A stretch of 64,000 nucleotides of DNA from Streptomyces venezuelae (GCF_008642335.1 NZ_CP029191.1:2046001-2110000), one strand, 5' to 3'; shown: positions 50,244-58,528, counted from the first letter of the stretch. Translations and numbers: made by a program. Notes: generated by a model from the sequence alone, not told the origin.

Positions 50244-50270
50244 GTTATGATAGATAACGTCAATTAGACG
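50244..50270 (+). promoter_or_regulatory. nadA promoter region with two dyads
   Basis: GTTAT GATAG ATAAC (50244-50258) overlaps a TATGAT -10-like box (50246-50251) and abuts CGTCAATTAGACG (50258-50270), whose arms CGTC/GACG are inverted. The second resembles NrtR-type operators (GTCAA-TTGAC) of NAD genes. The stretch is unusually AT-rich for this genome. Confidence 0.5.
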
Positions 50271-50307
50271 AAAAGGATCGTCTGCAGAGTCAGAAAGGGT
50301 GCGTGTT

Positions 50308-51504
50308 GTGACCACCGCCCAGTCCCCCGCGGACAGCGTGACCCTCGATGTACAGCCCACGCCCCTCGCCCTGCTCCTCCTCGGCCGCGAGGCCGACCCC
50401 AGGAGCGAGCGCGGTGTGGAGTGCCCCGGCGATCTGCCGTCCCCCTCCGACCCGGACCTGGTGGAGCGCGCCCGCGCCGCCAAGGAGAGGCTCGGGGACA
50501 AGGTCTTCGTGCTGGGCCACCACTACCAGCGCGACGAGGTCATCCAGTTCGCGGACGTCACCGGCGACTCCTTCAAGCTGGCGCGTGACGCGGCCGCGCG
50601 GCCGGACGCGGAGTACATCGTCTTCTGCGGTGTGCACTTCATGGCCGAGTCCGCGGACATCCTGACGACGGACGACCAGAAGGTCGTGCTGCCCGACCTG
50701 GCCGCCGGCTGCTCGATGGCCGACATGGCCACCGCCGAGCAGGTCGCCGAGTGCTGGGACGTGCTGACCGAGGCCGGGATCGCCGAGCAGGTCGTGCCCG
50801 TCTCGTACATGAACTCCTCGGCCGACATCAAGGCGTTCACGGGCAAGCACGGCGGCACGATCTGTACGTCGTCCAACGCCAAGCGCGCGCTGGAGTGGGC
50901 CTTCGAGCAGGGCGAGAAGATCCTGTTCCTGCCCGACCAGCACCTGGGCCGCAACACCGCGGTGCGCGACATGGGCCTCTCGCTGGACGACTGCGTCGTC
51001 TACAACCCGCACAAGCCGGGCGGCGGCCTGACCGCCGAGCAGCTGCGCGACGCGAAGATGATCCTGTGGCGCGGGCACTGCTCGGTGCACGGGCGCTTCT
51101 CGCTGGAGAGCGTGGAGGACGTCCGGGCGCGCATTCCCGGCGTGAACGTGCTGGTGCACCCGGAGTGCAAGCACGAGGTCGTCGCGGCGGCGGACTACGT
51201 GGGCTCCACGGAGCACATCATCCAGACCCTGGAGGCGGCGCCGGCCGGCTCCAAGTGGGCGATCGGCACGGAGCTGAACCTCGTGCGGCGGCTGGCGAAC
51301 CGTTTCGCCGCAGAGGACAAGGAGATCGTCTTCCTCGACAAGACGGTCTGCTTCTGCTCGACCATGAACCGGATCGACCTGCCGCACCTGGTCTGGACGC
51401 TGGAGTCCCTCGCGGACGGCAAGCTCGTCAACCAGATCGAGGTGGACCGGGAGACCGAGCAGTTCGCGAAGCTGGCGCTGGAGCGGATGCTGGCGCTGCC
51501 GTAG
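50308..51504 (+). CDS. nadA: Quinolinate synthase A
   Basis: 398 aa. Condenses iminoaspartate with dihydroxyacetone phosphate to quinolinate for NAD synthesis, using a [4Fe-4S] cluster. Diagnostic blocks: VLGHHYQRDEVIQFADVTGDSF, FCGVHFMAESADIL, MNSSADIKAFTG, HPECKHEVVAAADYVGST and FLDKTVCFCSTMNRI, including the cluster Cys residues. GTG 50308 (MTTAQSPAD) is preferred over GTG 50299 by the AGGG spacing. nadB and nadC are not adjacent. Confidence 0.97.
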   Translation: MTTAQSPADSVTLDVQPTPLALLLLGREADPRSERGVECPGDLPSPSDPDLVERARAAKERLGDKVFVLGHHYQRDEVIQFADVTGDSFKLARDAAARPDAEYIVFCGVHFMAESADILTTDDQKVVLPDLAAGCSMADMATAEQVAECWDVLTEAGIAEQVVPVSYMNSSADIKAFTGKHGGTICTSSNAKRALEWAFEQGEKILFLPDQHLGRNTAVRDMGLSLDDCVVYNPHKPGGGLTAEQLRDAKMILWRGHCSVHGRFSLESVEDVRARIPGVNVLVHPECKHEVVAAADYVGSTEHIIQTLEAAPAGSKWAIGTELNLVRRLANRFAAEDKEIVFLDKTVCFCSTMNRIDLPHLVWTLESLADGKLVNQIEVDRETEQFAKLALERMLALP

Positions 51505-51522
51505 GCCTTCTCCTCCGCGGTC

Positions 51523-51560
51523 CGGTAAGGGGCACCCGCTGTTGCGGGTGCCCCTTACCG
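51523..51560. terminator. Terminator between nadA and marR
   Basis: CGGTAAGGGGCACCCGC, TGTT, GCGGGTGCCCCTTACCG: perfect 17-bp stem between convergent genes. Confidence 0.92.
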
Positions 51561-51605
51561 CGTTCTACTCTCCTTCGACCTACCGCGTTCTACGCTCCTT
51601 CAGCG
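51556..51605. repeat. 25-bp tandem duplication at the 3' end of marR
   Basis: TACCGCGTTCTACTCTCCTTC and, 25 bp later, TACCGCGTTCTACGCTCCTTC differ at one position in 21. The second copy encodes the last codons and stop of the MarR gene; the first lies downstream and overlaps the terminator arm. Confidence 0.75.
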
Positions 51606-52071
51606 CCGTGGCCAGCGCCTCCAGTGCGGGGACGGACGCGGCCAGCGCCGCCCGCTGCTCGTCGTCCAGCCCGGCGAGCGCGTCGGCGAAGATCTCCGCC
51701 CAGGCGTTCTCGATCAGGGCCATGCCCTGCTCCGCCTTGAGGGTCGGCTTCAGACGCACCACCCGGCCGTCGTTCGGGTCCTTCTCGCGCTCCAGCAGCT
51801 CCTGGTTCACCAGCCCCCGCACCGTGGCGCTCACATTGCTCGCGTGCAGGCCCAGTTCGCGGGCCAGGACGCTCACGGTCGTGCCGGGCTCCGCGTGGAC
51901 GTAGCGCAGCAACTCCAGCTCCGACGGCGGCAGCCGCCACAGCCCCGCCTCCTCCATGCCCTGGAAGCGCAGGACCCGCGACAGCGCGTACAGCGCGGGG
52001 GTCAACTCCCTGGCGTGCTGGAAGAGCCTGCGGTCGGGCTCGTCGTTCTCCGCGTTCCTCTGCTCGGTCAC
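51580..52071 (-). CDS. MarR-family transcriptional regulator
   Basis: 163 aa, GTG start. Winged helix: LPPSELELLRYVHAEPGTTVSVLARELGLHASNVSATVRGLVNQELLEREKDPNDGRVVRLKPT. Divergent from an MFS drug-efflux gene, with a perfect 18-bp palindrome between them, so it most likely represses both. The C-terminus (KERRTR) lies in a small duplication. Confidence 0.93.
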   Translation of the reverse strand: MTEQRNAENDEPDRRLFQHARELTPALYALSRVLRFQGMEEAGLWRLPPSELELLRYVHAEPGTTVSVLARELGLHASNVSATVRGLVNQELLEREKDPNDGRVVRLKPTLKAEQGMALIENAWAEIFADALAGLDDEQRAALAASVPALEALATALKERRTR

Positions 52072-52091
52072 GCCCCCATGCTAGCGTTTCT

Positions 52092-52109
52092 GATACTTAT
52101 ATAAGTATC
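52092..52109. promoter_or_regulatory. MarR operator palindrome
   Basis: GATACTTATATAAGTATC, a perfect 18-bp palindrome in the 75-bp gap between the marR and MFS start codons. MarR dimers bind AT-rich palindromes of this size. Confidence 0.8.
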
Positions 52110-52146
52110 TTCATCTCCGTTGTCCCCTCCCGGAGGTCCCTGCGTC

Positions 52147-53364
52147 ATGCCCCTGCTCACCGCCGCGCTCGCGCTGCTCTCGTTCATAGGTCCGCTCTCC
52201 ACCGACATGTACCTCCCCGCCTTTCCGCGGATGGCCGACGAGCTGGCAACCGATGCCTCCGGGGTGCAGCTCACGCTGACCGCGTTCCTCGTCGGAATGA
52301 CGCTCGGGCACCTCGTCTTCGGGCCGCTCTCCGACCGGTACGGGAGGCGTCGGCCGCTGCTCGTCGGGGCCGTCGTGTGCACGGTCGGGACAGCGCTGTG
52401 TGCCGTCGCGCCGTCCCTCGGGTGGCTGGTCGCGCTGCGGTTCCTGACCGGGTTCAGCGGGGCCGCGGGGGTGGTGATCAGCCGGGCCGTCGTCTCCGAC
52501 GTGGTCCAGGGAGCCGCTGCCGCACGGCTGTTCGGGGTGCTGATGACGCTCGCCGGAATCGCGCCGATCATCGCCCCGCTCGCGGGCGGTGCCGTGATCG
52601 GGGGCTTCGGGTGGCGGGCCGTGTTCTGGGTGCTCGCCGGGGTGTCCGCGCTGGTGACGCTCGCCGTCGTGATCGGTGTGCCGGAGAGTCTGCCCGCGCG
52701 GCAGCGGCACACGGGCGGGGTGCGCCGGACGGCCGGGGCAGTGCGGGAGGTCCTCGGCGACCGGGCGTACGTCGGCTACACCCTCGCCTTCACCTTCGGG
52801 TTCGGGATGCTCTTCTGCTACATCGCCGGGTCGCCGTTCCTGCTGCAGAACGTCCTCGGGATGGGGGTGGGCGCCTCGTCCGTCGCCTTCTCCGGCGGAG
52901 CGGTCGTCGCGACGCTGTCCAGCGCGGTGGGGGCCCGCCTGGTGGGGCGGGTCGCTCCCGAGGCGCTGCTGCGGCGCGGTCTTTCGGCGATGCTCGCGGG
53001 GTCGTGCGGGCTGTTGGTACTCGCCCTGGGCGGACTGCTTTCGGTCGCCGTGTGCCTGCCGCTGCTGGCCGTGGTGTGCGGCGGCTTCGGGCTCGTGGTC
53101 GCCAACTCGGCTGCGCTGGCGCTGGCCCGGGTGCCGGGTGCGTCCGGCGTGGGCTCGGCGCTCCTCGGCACGGCCCAGAGTGCGCTGGGGGCGGTGGTGG
53201 CGCCACTGGTGGGCCTCGGCGGGGAGCACACCGCGGTGCCGCTGTTCTTGGGGATGACGTTGTGCGCGGGGTGCGCGGTGCTGAGCGTGTTCGGCTGCGG
53301 GCGCGTCGTGGCCGGTCGCGCGGTTCCCCGCGCCCCTGGGCAAACCCGCCGCGCCCGGCACTGA
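52147..53364 (+). CDS. MFS multidrug efflux transporter (Bcr/CflA type)
   Basis: 405 aa, twelve helices. LSTDMYLPAFPRMADEL is the Bcr/CflA helix-1 motif, GHLVFGPLSDRYGRRRPLL is MFS motif A, and the LRFLTGFSGAAGVVISRAVVSD region follows. Exports drugs with protons. The C-terminal residues RAVPRAPGQ are encoded by a copy of the dispersed intergenic repeat (53317-53337), so the tail has been altered or extended by that element. GGAGG lies 11 nt before ATG 52147. Confidence 0.92.
   Translation: MPLLTAALALLSFIGPLSTDMYLPAFPRMADELATDASGVQLTLTAFLVGMTLGHLVFGPLSDRYGRRRPLLVGAVVCTVGTALCAVAPSLGWLVALRFLTGFSGAAGVVISRAVVSDVVQGAAAARLFGVLMTLAGIAPIIAPLAGGAVIGGFGWRAVFWVLAGVSALVTLAVVIGVPESLPARQRHTGGVRRTAGAVREVLGDRAYVGYTLAFTFGFGMLFCYIAGSPFLLQNVLGMGVGASSVAFSGGAVVATLSSAVGARLVGRVAPEALLRRGLSAMLAGSCGLLVLALGGLLSVAVCLPLLAVVCGGFGLVVANSAALALARVPGASGVGSALLGTAQSALGAVVAPLVGLGGEHTAVPLFLGMTLCAGCAVLSVFGCGRVVAGRAVPRAPGQTRRARH
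53317..53337 (+). repeat. Dispersed 21-bp repeat, copy 8 (inside coding sequence)
   Basis: CGCGCGGTTCCCCGCGCCCC plus T; one substitution from the core. It lies in frame within the last 16 codons of the MFS gene. Confidence 0.85.
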
Positions 53365-53412
53365 CAGCCGGCCCCCTCTTGAGCGTCCGCGCACTCACGC
53401 CACGTGGCCGGT

Positions 53413-53526
53413 CGCGCAGTTCCCCGCGCCCCAGGGTGAGTCCGGCGTGTGCGGCAGAGACAGCAGGGCCGCATTTGGACGTCGCCGAGTGCGACAGGAC
53501 TGCCCAGGGGCGCGGGGAACTGCGCG
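53413..53526. repeat. Dispersed 21-bp repeat, copies 9 and 10
   Basis: Copy 9 in plus orientation at 53413-53433 (last base differs) and copy 10 in minus orientation, exact, at 53506-53526. They lie in the gap between the convergent MFS and response-regulator genes, each oriented to follow one of the genes. Nothing else is seen in this gap. Confidence 0.85.
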
Positions 53527-53567
53527 AGCAACCACGACGCACTCGCAGTAGACCGCCCCACGACGCG

Positions 53568-54248
53568 TCACTCCACCCTTGGACGCACCAGGCCCGACTC
53601 GTACGCGATGACGACGAGTTGGGCGCGGTCGCGGGCGCCGAGCTTCGCCATCGCCCGGTTCACATGGGTCTTCACGGTGAGCGGGCTGACTTCGAGGCGC
53701 TCGGCGATCTCGTCGTTCGAGTGGCCGCCCGCGACCTGGACGAGGACTTCGCGCTCGCGTCCGGTGAGCGCGTCGAGCCGCTCGCCGCGCGCGCGACCCT
53801 CACCGTCCTGACCGTCGCCCTGCGCCAGGAACTTGGCGATCAGACCCTTGGTGGCGACCGGCGACAGGAGCGCCTCGCCGGCCGCCGCGACACGGATCGC
53901 GCCGAGCAGTTCGTCGGGCTCCGCTCCCTTGCCGAGGAACCCGGAGGCGCCCGCGCGCAGCGACTGCACCACGTACTCGTCGACCTCGAACGTCGTCAGC
54001 ATCACCACGCGGACGTGGGCCAGCGACGGGTCCGCGCTGATCATGCGGGTGGCGGCGAGCCCGTCGGTGCCGGGCATCCGGATGTCCATCAGGACCACGT
54101 CGGCCCGCTCCGACTTGGCGAGTGCGACCGCCTCCGCCCCGTCGGACGCCTCGCCGACCACCTCCATGTCGGACTCGGAGTCGACGAGCACCTTGAACGC
54201 GCTGCGCAGCAGCGCCTGGTCGTCGGCGAGCAGTACGCGAATCGTCAC
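53568..54248 (-). CDS. NarL-family response regulator
   Basis: 226 aa from GTG. Receiver: VLLADDQALLRSAFKVLVDSE, phosphoacceptor in VVLMDIRMPGTDGL, Lys in GASGFLGKGAEPDEL. LuxR helix-turn-helix: LTGREREVLVQVAGGHSNDEIAERL, SPLTVKTHVNRAMAKLG. Four-base overlap with the kinase gene upstream. Confidence 0.94.
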   Translation of the reverse strand: MTIRVLLADDQALLRSAFKVLVDSESDMEVVGEASDGAEAVALAKSERADVVLMDIRMPGTDGLAATRMISADPSLAHVRVVMLTTFEVDEYVVQSLRAGASGFLGKGAEPDELLGAIRVAAAGEALLSPVATKGLIAKFLAQGDGQDGEGRARGERLDALTGREREVLVQVAGGHSNDEIAERLEVSPLTVKTHVNRAMAKLGARDRAQLVVIAYESGLVRPRVE

Positions 54249-55468
54249 GCGGTCCCTCCCTTTGCCGTGGTGACGGGCAGGATCGCATGGACGCGGAAGC
54301 CGCCTCCGTAGCGGGGCCCCGCGGAGCAGCTGCCGCCGAGGGCGGTGACGCGCTCGCGCATGCCGAGCAGGCCGTGGCCGCCGCCGTCGGTGTTGGGCCC
54401 GTCGCCCTTGCCGTGTCCCGGACCGTCGTCGATGACGGTGACCTCGACGTTCGGGCCGACGCGGACGACACTCACCTCGGCCTTGGCGTCCGGCCCGGCG
54501 TGCTTCTGCACATTGGTCAGGGCCTCCTGGATGATCCGGAACGCGGCGAGGTCGACGGCCGCCGCGAGGTCCAGGCCGACCTGGCCGAGCGCGACCTCCA
54601 CGGGCAGTCCCGCGTTGCGGAACGTCTCCACGAGCTCGTCGAGGCGGTGCAGGCCGGGGGCCGGCTCGGTGGGGGCCTCCGGGTCGCCGGTCTGCCGCAA
54701 CAGGCCCACGGTGGCGCGGAGTTCGTTGAGCGCGGAGCGGCTGGCGTCCCGTACGTGCGAGAGGGCTTCCTTCGCCTGGTCGGGCCGCCTGTCCATGACG
54801 TGCGCGGCGACGCCGGCCTGCACGTTGACCAGGGCGATGTGGTGGGCGACCACGTCGTGCAGGTCGCGGGCGATGCGCAGCCGTTCCTCGGCGACGCGGC
54901 GCCGGGCCTCCTCCTCCCGCGTACGTTCCGCACGCTCGGCGCGCTCCCTGATGGCGTCGACGAACGCGCGGCGGCTGCGCACGGCGTCGCCCGCGGCGGC
55001 GGCCATGCCCGTCCACGCGAAGATGCCGAGGTTTTCCTGCGCGTACCAGGGCAGGGGGCCGCCCGAGAGCATCGCGATGCCGGTGAGGCCCACCATCGTG
55101 ACCAGGCCGATCCGCCAGGTCGTGGAGCGGTCCGTGCGGGCGGCGACGGTGAACAGCGCGATGACCGCGCACATCACGACGGGGGCACGCGGCTCGCCGG
55201 TGAGCAGCTCGACGATGGCGGCGGCGCAGGTCGCGGCGAGCACGCACCAGGGGGCACGGCGGCGGAAGACGAGGGCGAGCGCGCCGAGCGTCATCAGGAC
55301 GAGGCTGGGGGCGTCGGGGGTGCGGGTGCCCCAGGTGGGGCCGTGCTCCCCGTTCGGCTCGGCGAACGAGCCGACGACCATGCAGACGAGGACGGCGGTG
55401 GCCAGCGCGGCGTCCACGGCGAGGGGGTGCGTTCTGGCCCAGCCGCGGCCTCGTACGAGAGTGGTCAC
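54245..55468 (-). CDS. Sensor histidine kinase (NarL-type partner, DesK-like)
   Basis: 407 aa from GTG. About five membrane helices in the first 170 residues, then a HisKA_3 site (LRIARDLHDVVAHHIALVNVQAGVA) and HATPase (FRIIQEALTNVQKHAG, VTVIDDGPGHGKG, GGGHGLLGMRERVTALGG). Partner of the adjacent regulator. Stimulus unknown. Confidence 0.93.
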   Translation of the reverse strand: MTTLVRGRGWARTHPLAVDAALATAVLVCMVVGSFAEPNGEHGPTWGTRTPDAPSLVLMTLGALALVFRRRAPWCVLAATCAAAIVELLTGEPRAPVVMCAVIALFTVAARTDRSTTWRIGLVTMVGLTGIAMLSGGPLPWYAQENLGIFAWTGMAAAAGDAVRSRRAFVDAIRERAERAERTREEEARRRVAEERLRIARDLHDVVAHHIALVNVQAGVAAHVMDRRPDQAKEALSHVRDASRSALNELRATVGLLRQTGDPEAPTEPAPGLHRLDELVETFRNAGLPVEVALGQVGLDLAAAVDLAAFRIIQEALTNVQKHAGPDAKAEVSVVRVGPNVEVTVIDDGPGHGKGDGPNTDGGGHGLLGMRERVTALGGSCSAGPRYGGGFRVHAILPVTTAKGGTA

Positions 55469-55557
55469 GCGCTTAACGTTACGGGGGCCGGCCGGGGGCC
55501 TTGGCCGGATTGGGGTTGTTGCGGTTGTGCGTTGGCCTCGGGCCGGTGGGGGCTTGG

Positions 55558-55635
55558 CGCGCAGTTCCCCGCGCCCCTGGCTGCGCCCTCGTCTGCGGGT
55601 TCGCTGTGGCTGGGCACGCAGTTCCCCGCGCCCCT
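55558..55635 (+). repeat. Dispersed 21-bp repeat, copies 11 and 12
   Basis: Exact core at 55558-55578 and a one-mismatch copy at 55615-55635, 57 bp apart. The second is followed by the hairpin GGGGC TGC GCCCC, also seen after copy 2. They lie in the gap between the kinase start and the PspAA gene. Confidence 0.85.
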
Positions 55636-55694
55636 GGGGCTGCGCCCCTCACGGGCGCGCCCGCCTTACCGGCGCGCCCCCCTTACCGGCGTCC

Positions 55695-55973
55695 TCAGCC
55701 TGGGATCAAGCCGTCGTCCGTCAACATGTCCCTCACCTCGGAGAGTGTCGCGTCCGGGGACGGGAGGATGAGTTGGGAGGGTTCCAGGGCGTCGTCCGGG
55801 AGGGGGGTGCCCAGCTCGCGGACCTTGTCCAGGAGGGCGTGAAGCGTGCGGCGGAAGCCGGGCTCGTCGCCGCCCTCCATCTCCTCGAGCAGCTCGTCGT
55901 CCAGCTTGTTCAGTTCGGCGAAGTGGCTGTCCGCCAGCTTCACCTGCCCCTCCCCCATGATCCGTACGATCAT
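55695..55973 (-). CDS. PspAA-domain protein
   Basis: 92 aa from ATG 55973 with GAGGAGG upstream. It matches the small PspAA domain found next to actinobacterial pspA (MIVRIMGEGQVKLADSHFAELNKLDDELL). It is 28 bp downstream of pspA and probably modulates the envelope-stress response. Function of the domain is not established. Confidence 0.85.
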   Translation of the reverse strand: MIVRIMGEGQVKLADSHFAELNKLDDELLEEMEGGDEPGFRRTLHALLDKVRELGTPLPDDALEPSQLILPSPDATLSEVRDMLTDDGLIPG

Positions 55974-56001
55974 GTCGCCCTCCTCAGGACGTGCGTGCGG
56001 G

Positions 56002-56802
56002 CTACTGCTTGTCGAAGCGCGGGGTGTCCTGGGGCTGCTGGGAGTGCGGCTGGGCCTGGCCCTTGCCGCCCTCGATCGCCTGCTGCCCGCCACTGGAGCC
56101 TCCGGCGAGTTCCGCCTTCATGCGCTGCAGCTCCAGCTCTACATCTGTACCACCGGAGAGCCGGTCGAGCTCGGTCTGGATGTCGTCCTTGGCCAGTCCG
56201 GAGGAGTCGTCGAGGGCACCGGAGGCGAGCAGTTCGTCGATCGCGCCGGCCCGCGCCTGGAGCTGCGCGGTCTTGTCCTCGGCGCGCTGGATCGCCATGC
56301 CGACGTCGCCCATCTCCTCGGAGATGCCCGAGAAGGCCTCGCCGATGCGGGTCTGCGCCTGCGCCGCGGTGTACGTGGCCTTGATCGTCTCCTTCTTCGT
56401 GCGGAAGGCGTCGACCTTGGCCTGGAGCCGCTGCGCCGCGAGGGTGAGCTTCTCCTCCTCGCCCTGCAGGGTCTGGTGCTGCGTCTCCAGGTCCGTCACC
56501 TGCTGCTGGAGCGCCGCACGGCGGGACAGGGCCTCGCGGGCCAGGTCCTCGCGGCCGAGCGCCAGCGCCTTGCGGCCCTGGTCCTCAAGGGTCGAGGACT
56601 GCTTCTGGAGCTGGGTCAGCTGCAGTTCGAGGCGCTTGCGGGACGTCGCCACGTCGGCGACGCCGCGGCGCACCTTCTGCAACAGCTCCAGCTGCTTCTG
56701 GTACGAGTAATCGAGGGTCTCGCGCGGGTCCTCGGCCCGGTCCAGGGCCTTGTTCGCCTTCGCGCGGAAGATCATCCCCATACGCTTCATGACACCGCTC
56801 AT
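56002..56802 (-). CDS. pspA: Phage-shock protein A
   Basis: 266 aa from ATG of MSGVMKRMGMIFRAKANKAL. PspA/IM30/ESCRT-III-like coiled-coil protein (RAEDPRETLDYSYQKQLELLQKVRRGVADVA; LQGEEEKLTLAAQRLQAKVDAFRTKKETIKA) that polymerises on damaged membranes. The C-terminal 45 residues are a Gly/Gln/Pro-rich tail ending DTPRFDKQ. No pspB/C/F nearby, as usual in actinobacteria. Confidence 0.96.
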   Translation of the reverse strand: MSGVMKRMGMIFRAKANKALDRAEDPRETLDYSYQKQLELLQKVRRGVADVATSRKRLELQLTQLQKQSSTLEDQGRKALALGREDLAREALSRRAALQQQVTDLETQHQTLQGEEEKLTLAAQRLQAKVDAFRTKKETIKATYTAAQAQTRIGEAFSGISEEMGDVGMAIQRAEDKTAQLQARAGAIDELLASGALDDSSGLAKDDIQTELDRLSGGTDVELELQRMKAELAGGSSGGQQAIEGGKGQAQPHSQQPQDTPRFDKQ

Positions 56803-57087
56803 GGGCTTCGCGCGCCCCCTTCTGACGGACTTCCAGCTCCAGGTACTGCTCAGAACCCACAGTACGGGCCCTGCATCCATTACCGCACTGTTCGCGTGCG
56901 GATGCGCTCATCCCCAAGGACGACTGCGTCCCGCACCGCTCCGGCGTAAGGAGTAGGTGCACCCCTGTGGCCCGGCGCATACCGCCTGCTACGTCCCATT
57001 GGGCACGTAATCAAGACGCCCGGCGTTGCCGGATCGTTCCCCTCCGGGCCGACGTCCATGTCTCCGCACCCCGTACCCTTGGATTTT

Positions 57088-57684
57088 GTGTTCCGTAGCC
57101 GATCCAAGGAAGAGAAGGCCCCGGCTGTCCAGGCGCCGGTGACCGACTCCAAGCAGCCCCGTGACCCTCAGGCCCCCAAGGGCCGCCCCACCCCCAAGCG
57201 CGCCATGGCCCAGTCGCAGCGCCGCAGCGTGACCAACACGCCGACGACGCGCAAGGAGGCCGCCAAGCGACAGCGCGACGAGCGCCGTACGCAGATGGCG
57301 AAGCAGCGCGAGGCGATGGCAAGCGGCGACGAGCGGTTCCTGCCCGCTCGCGACAAGGGTCCCGTGCGCAAGTTCGCGCGCGACTTCGTGGACTCGCGCT
57401 TCTGCGTCGCCGAGTTCTTCCTGCCCCTCGCGGTGATCATTCTCGTCCTGAGCATTGTCCAGGTGCCTCAGCTCCAGAATGTCGCGCTGCTCGCCTGGCT
57501 CTTCGTGATCGTCCTGATCATCGTCGACTCGATCGCCACCGGGTTCCGTCTGAAGAAGCGCCTGAACGAGCGCTTCCCGGCCGAGAACAAGAAGGGCGCC
57601 GTCGCGTACGGCCTGATGCGTACGCTCCAGATGCGTCGGCTGCGCCTGCCGAAGCCGCAGGTCAAGCGCGGAGAGCGGCCCTGA
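57088..57684 (+). CDS. DUF3043-family membrane protein
   Basis: 198 aa from GTG (MFRSRSKEEKAPAV). A basic, Lys/Arg/Gln-rich cytoplasmic N-terminal half (KRAMAQSQRRSVTNTPTTRKEAAKRQRDERR), then two membrane helices (FFLPLAVIILVLSIVQVP and VALLAWLFVIVLIIVDSIAT). Function unknown. No Shine-Dalgarno; TACCCT sits 8 nt before the start, so the mRNA may be leaderless. Overlaps the methyltransferase gene if the latter starts at CTG. Confidence 0.87.
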   Translation: MFRSRSKEEKAPAVQAPVTDSKQPRDPQAPKGRPTPKRAMAQSQRRSVTNTPTTRKEAAKRQRDERRTQMAKQREAMASGDERFLPARDKGPVRKFARDFVDSRFCVAEFFLPLAVIILVLSIVQVPQLQNVALLAWLFVIVLIIVDSIATGFRLKKRLNERFPAENKKGAVAYGLMRTLQMRRLRLPKPQVKRGERP

Positions 57685-58466
57685 GCGGATTCACCGGCGG
57701 AGCCGGGGCCTGGCTGGACAAGCTGGGCGGCCTGCGCGACGCCGTTCGACAGGAGCTGGTGGCACGCCAGCTCGACGAACAGATAATCGGACGCTTCCCC
57801 GTGGGGCAGCGGCTCCGCGTGCTCGACGTCGGCATGGGCCAGGGCACGCAGGCGCTGCGGCTCGCCCGCGCCGGTCACATGGTGACGGGCGTCGAGCAGG
57901 ACTCCGCCATGATCGCGGCGGCCCGCACGGCGCTCGCCCGCGAGCCCGAGGGCATCCAGGGGCGGGTGCGGATCGTCGAGGGCGACGGGCACCAGACCGG
58001 GGTGCACTTCCTGCCCGGCAGCTTCGACGTCGTGCTCTGCCACGGCGTACTGATGTACGTGGAGGAGCCGGACGCGCTTCTCGCCGGGCTGGCCCGGATG
58101 CTCGCGTCCGGCGGGCTGCTCTCGCTGCTCGTCCGCAACGCGGAGGCGCTGGCCATGCGGCCGGGGCTCGCCGGGGACTGGTCGGGGGCGCTCGCCGCGT
58201 TCGACTCGGTGACGTACCGCAACCGGCTCGGGATCGACGCCCGCGCGGACCGGCTCGACGCGCTGACCTCCGCCCTGGCGGGGATCGCGGCGCCGCTGCA
58301 GGCGTGGTACGGCGTGCGGGTCTTCACGGACACCGCGGCCGACGGTGCGGCACTGCCCCCGGAGGGGGAGCTGCAGGCACTGCTCGCCGCGGAGGAGCGG
58401 GCGGGACGGACGGATCCGTACCGGCGGGTGGCGGCGCTGCTGCACCTGTGCGGAGTGCGGGACTAG
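57681..58466 (+). CDS. Class I SAM-dependent methyltransferase, probable CTG start
   Basis: 261 aa if read from CTG 57681, which overlaps the previous stop as CTGA and has GGAGA seven nt upstream. The first ordinary start (GTG 57759) has no site and removes 26 residues of helix that look like part of the domain (SGFTGGAGAWLDKLGGLRD). SAM-binding motif I is VLDVGMGQGTQALRLARAGH, then GVEQDSAMI, FDVVLCHGVLMYVEEPDALL. It resembles SmtA/CmoM-type enzymes. Substrate unknown. Confidence 0.78.
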   Translation: MSGFTGGAGAWLDKLGGLRDAVRQELVARQLDEQIIGRFPVGQRLRVLDVGMGQGTQALRLARAGHMVTGVEQDSAMIAAARTALAREPEGIQGRVRIVEGDGHQTGVHFLPGSFDVVLCHGVLMYVEEPDALLAGLARMLASGGLLSLLVRNAEALAMRPGLAGDWSGALAAFDSVTYRNRLGIDARADRLDALTSALAGIAAPLQAWYGVRVFTDTAADGAALPPEGELQALLAAEERAGRTDPYRRVAALLHLCGVRD

Positions 58467-58528
58467 CGGGGGCGGGGTCTGCGGGGCCGGGCCTGCGCGG
58501 CCGGGGCCCGGGGGCCCGTAGCACGTCG

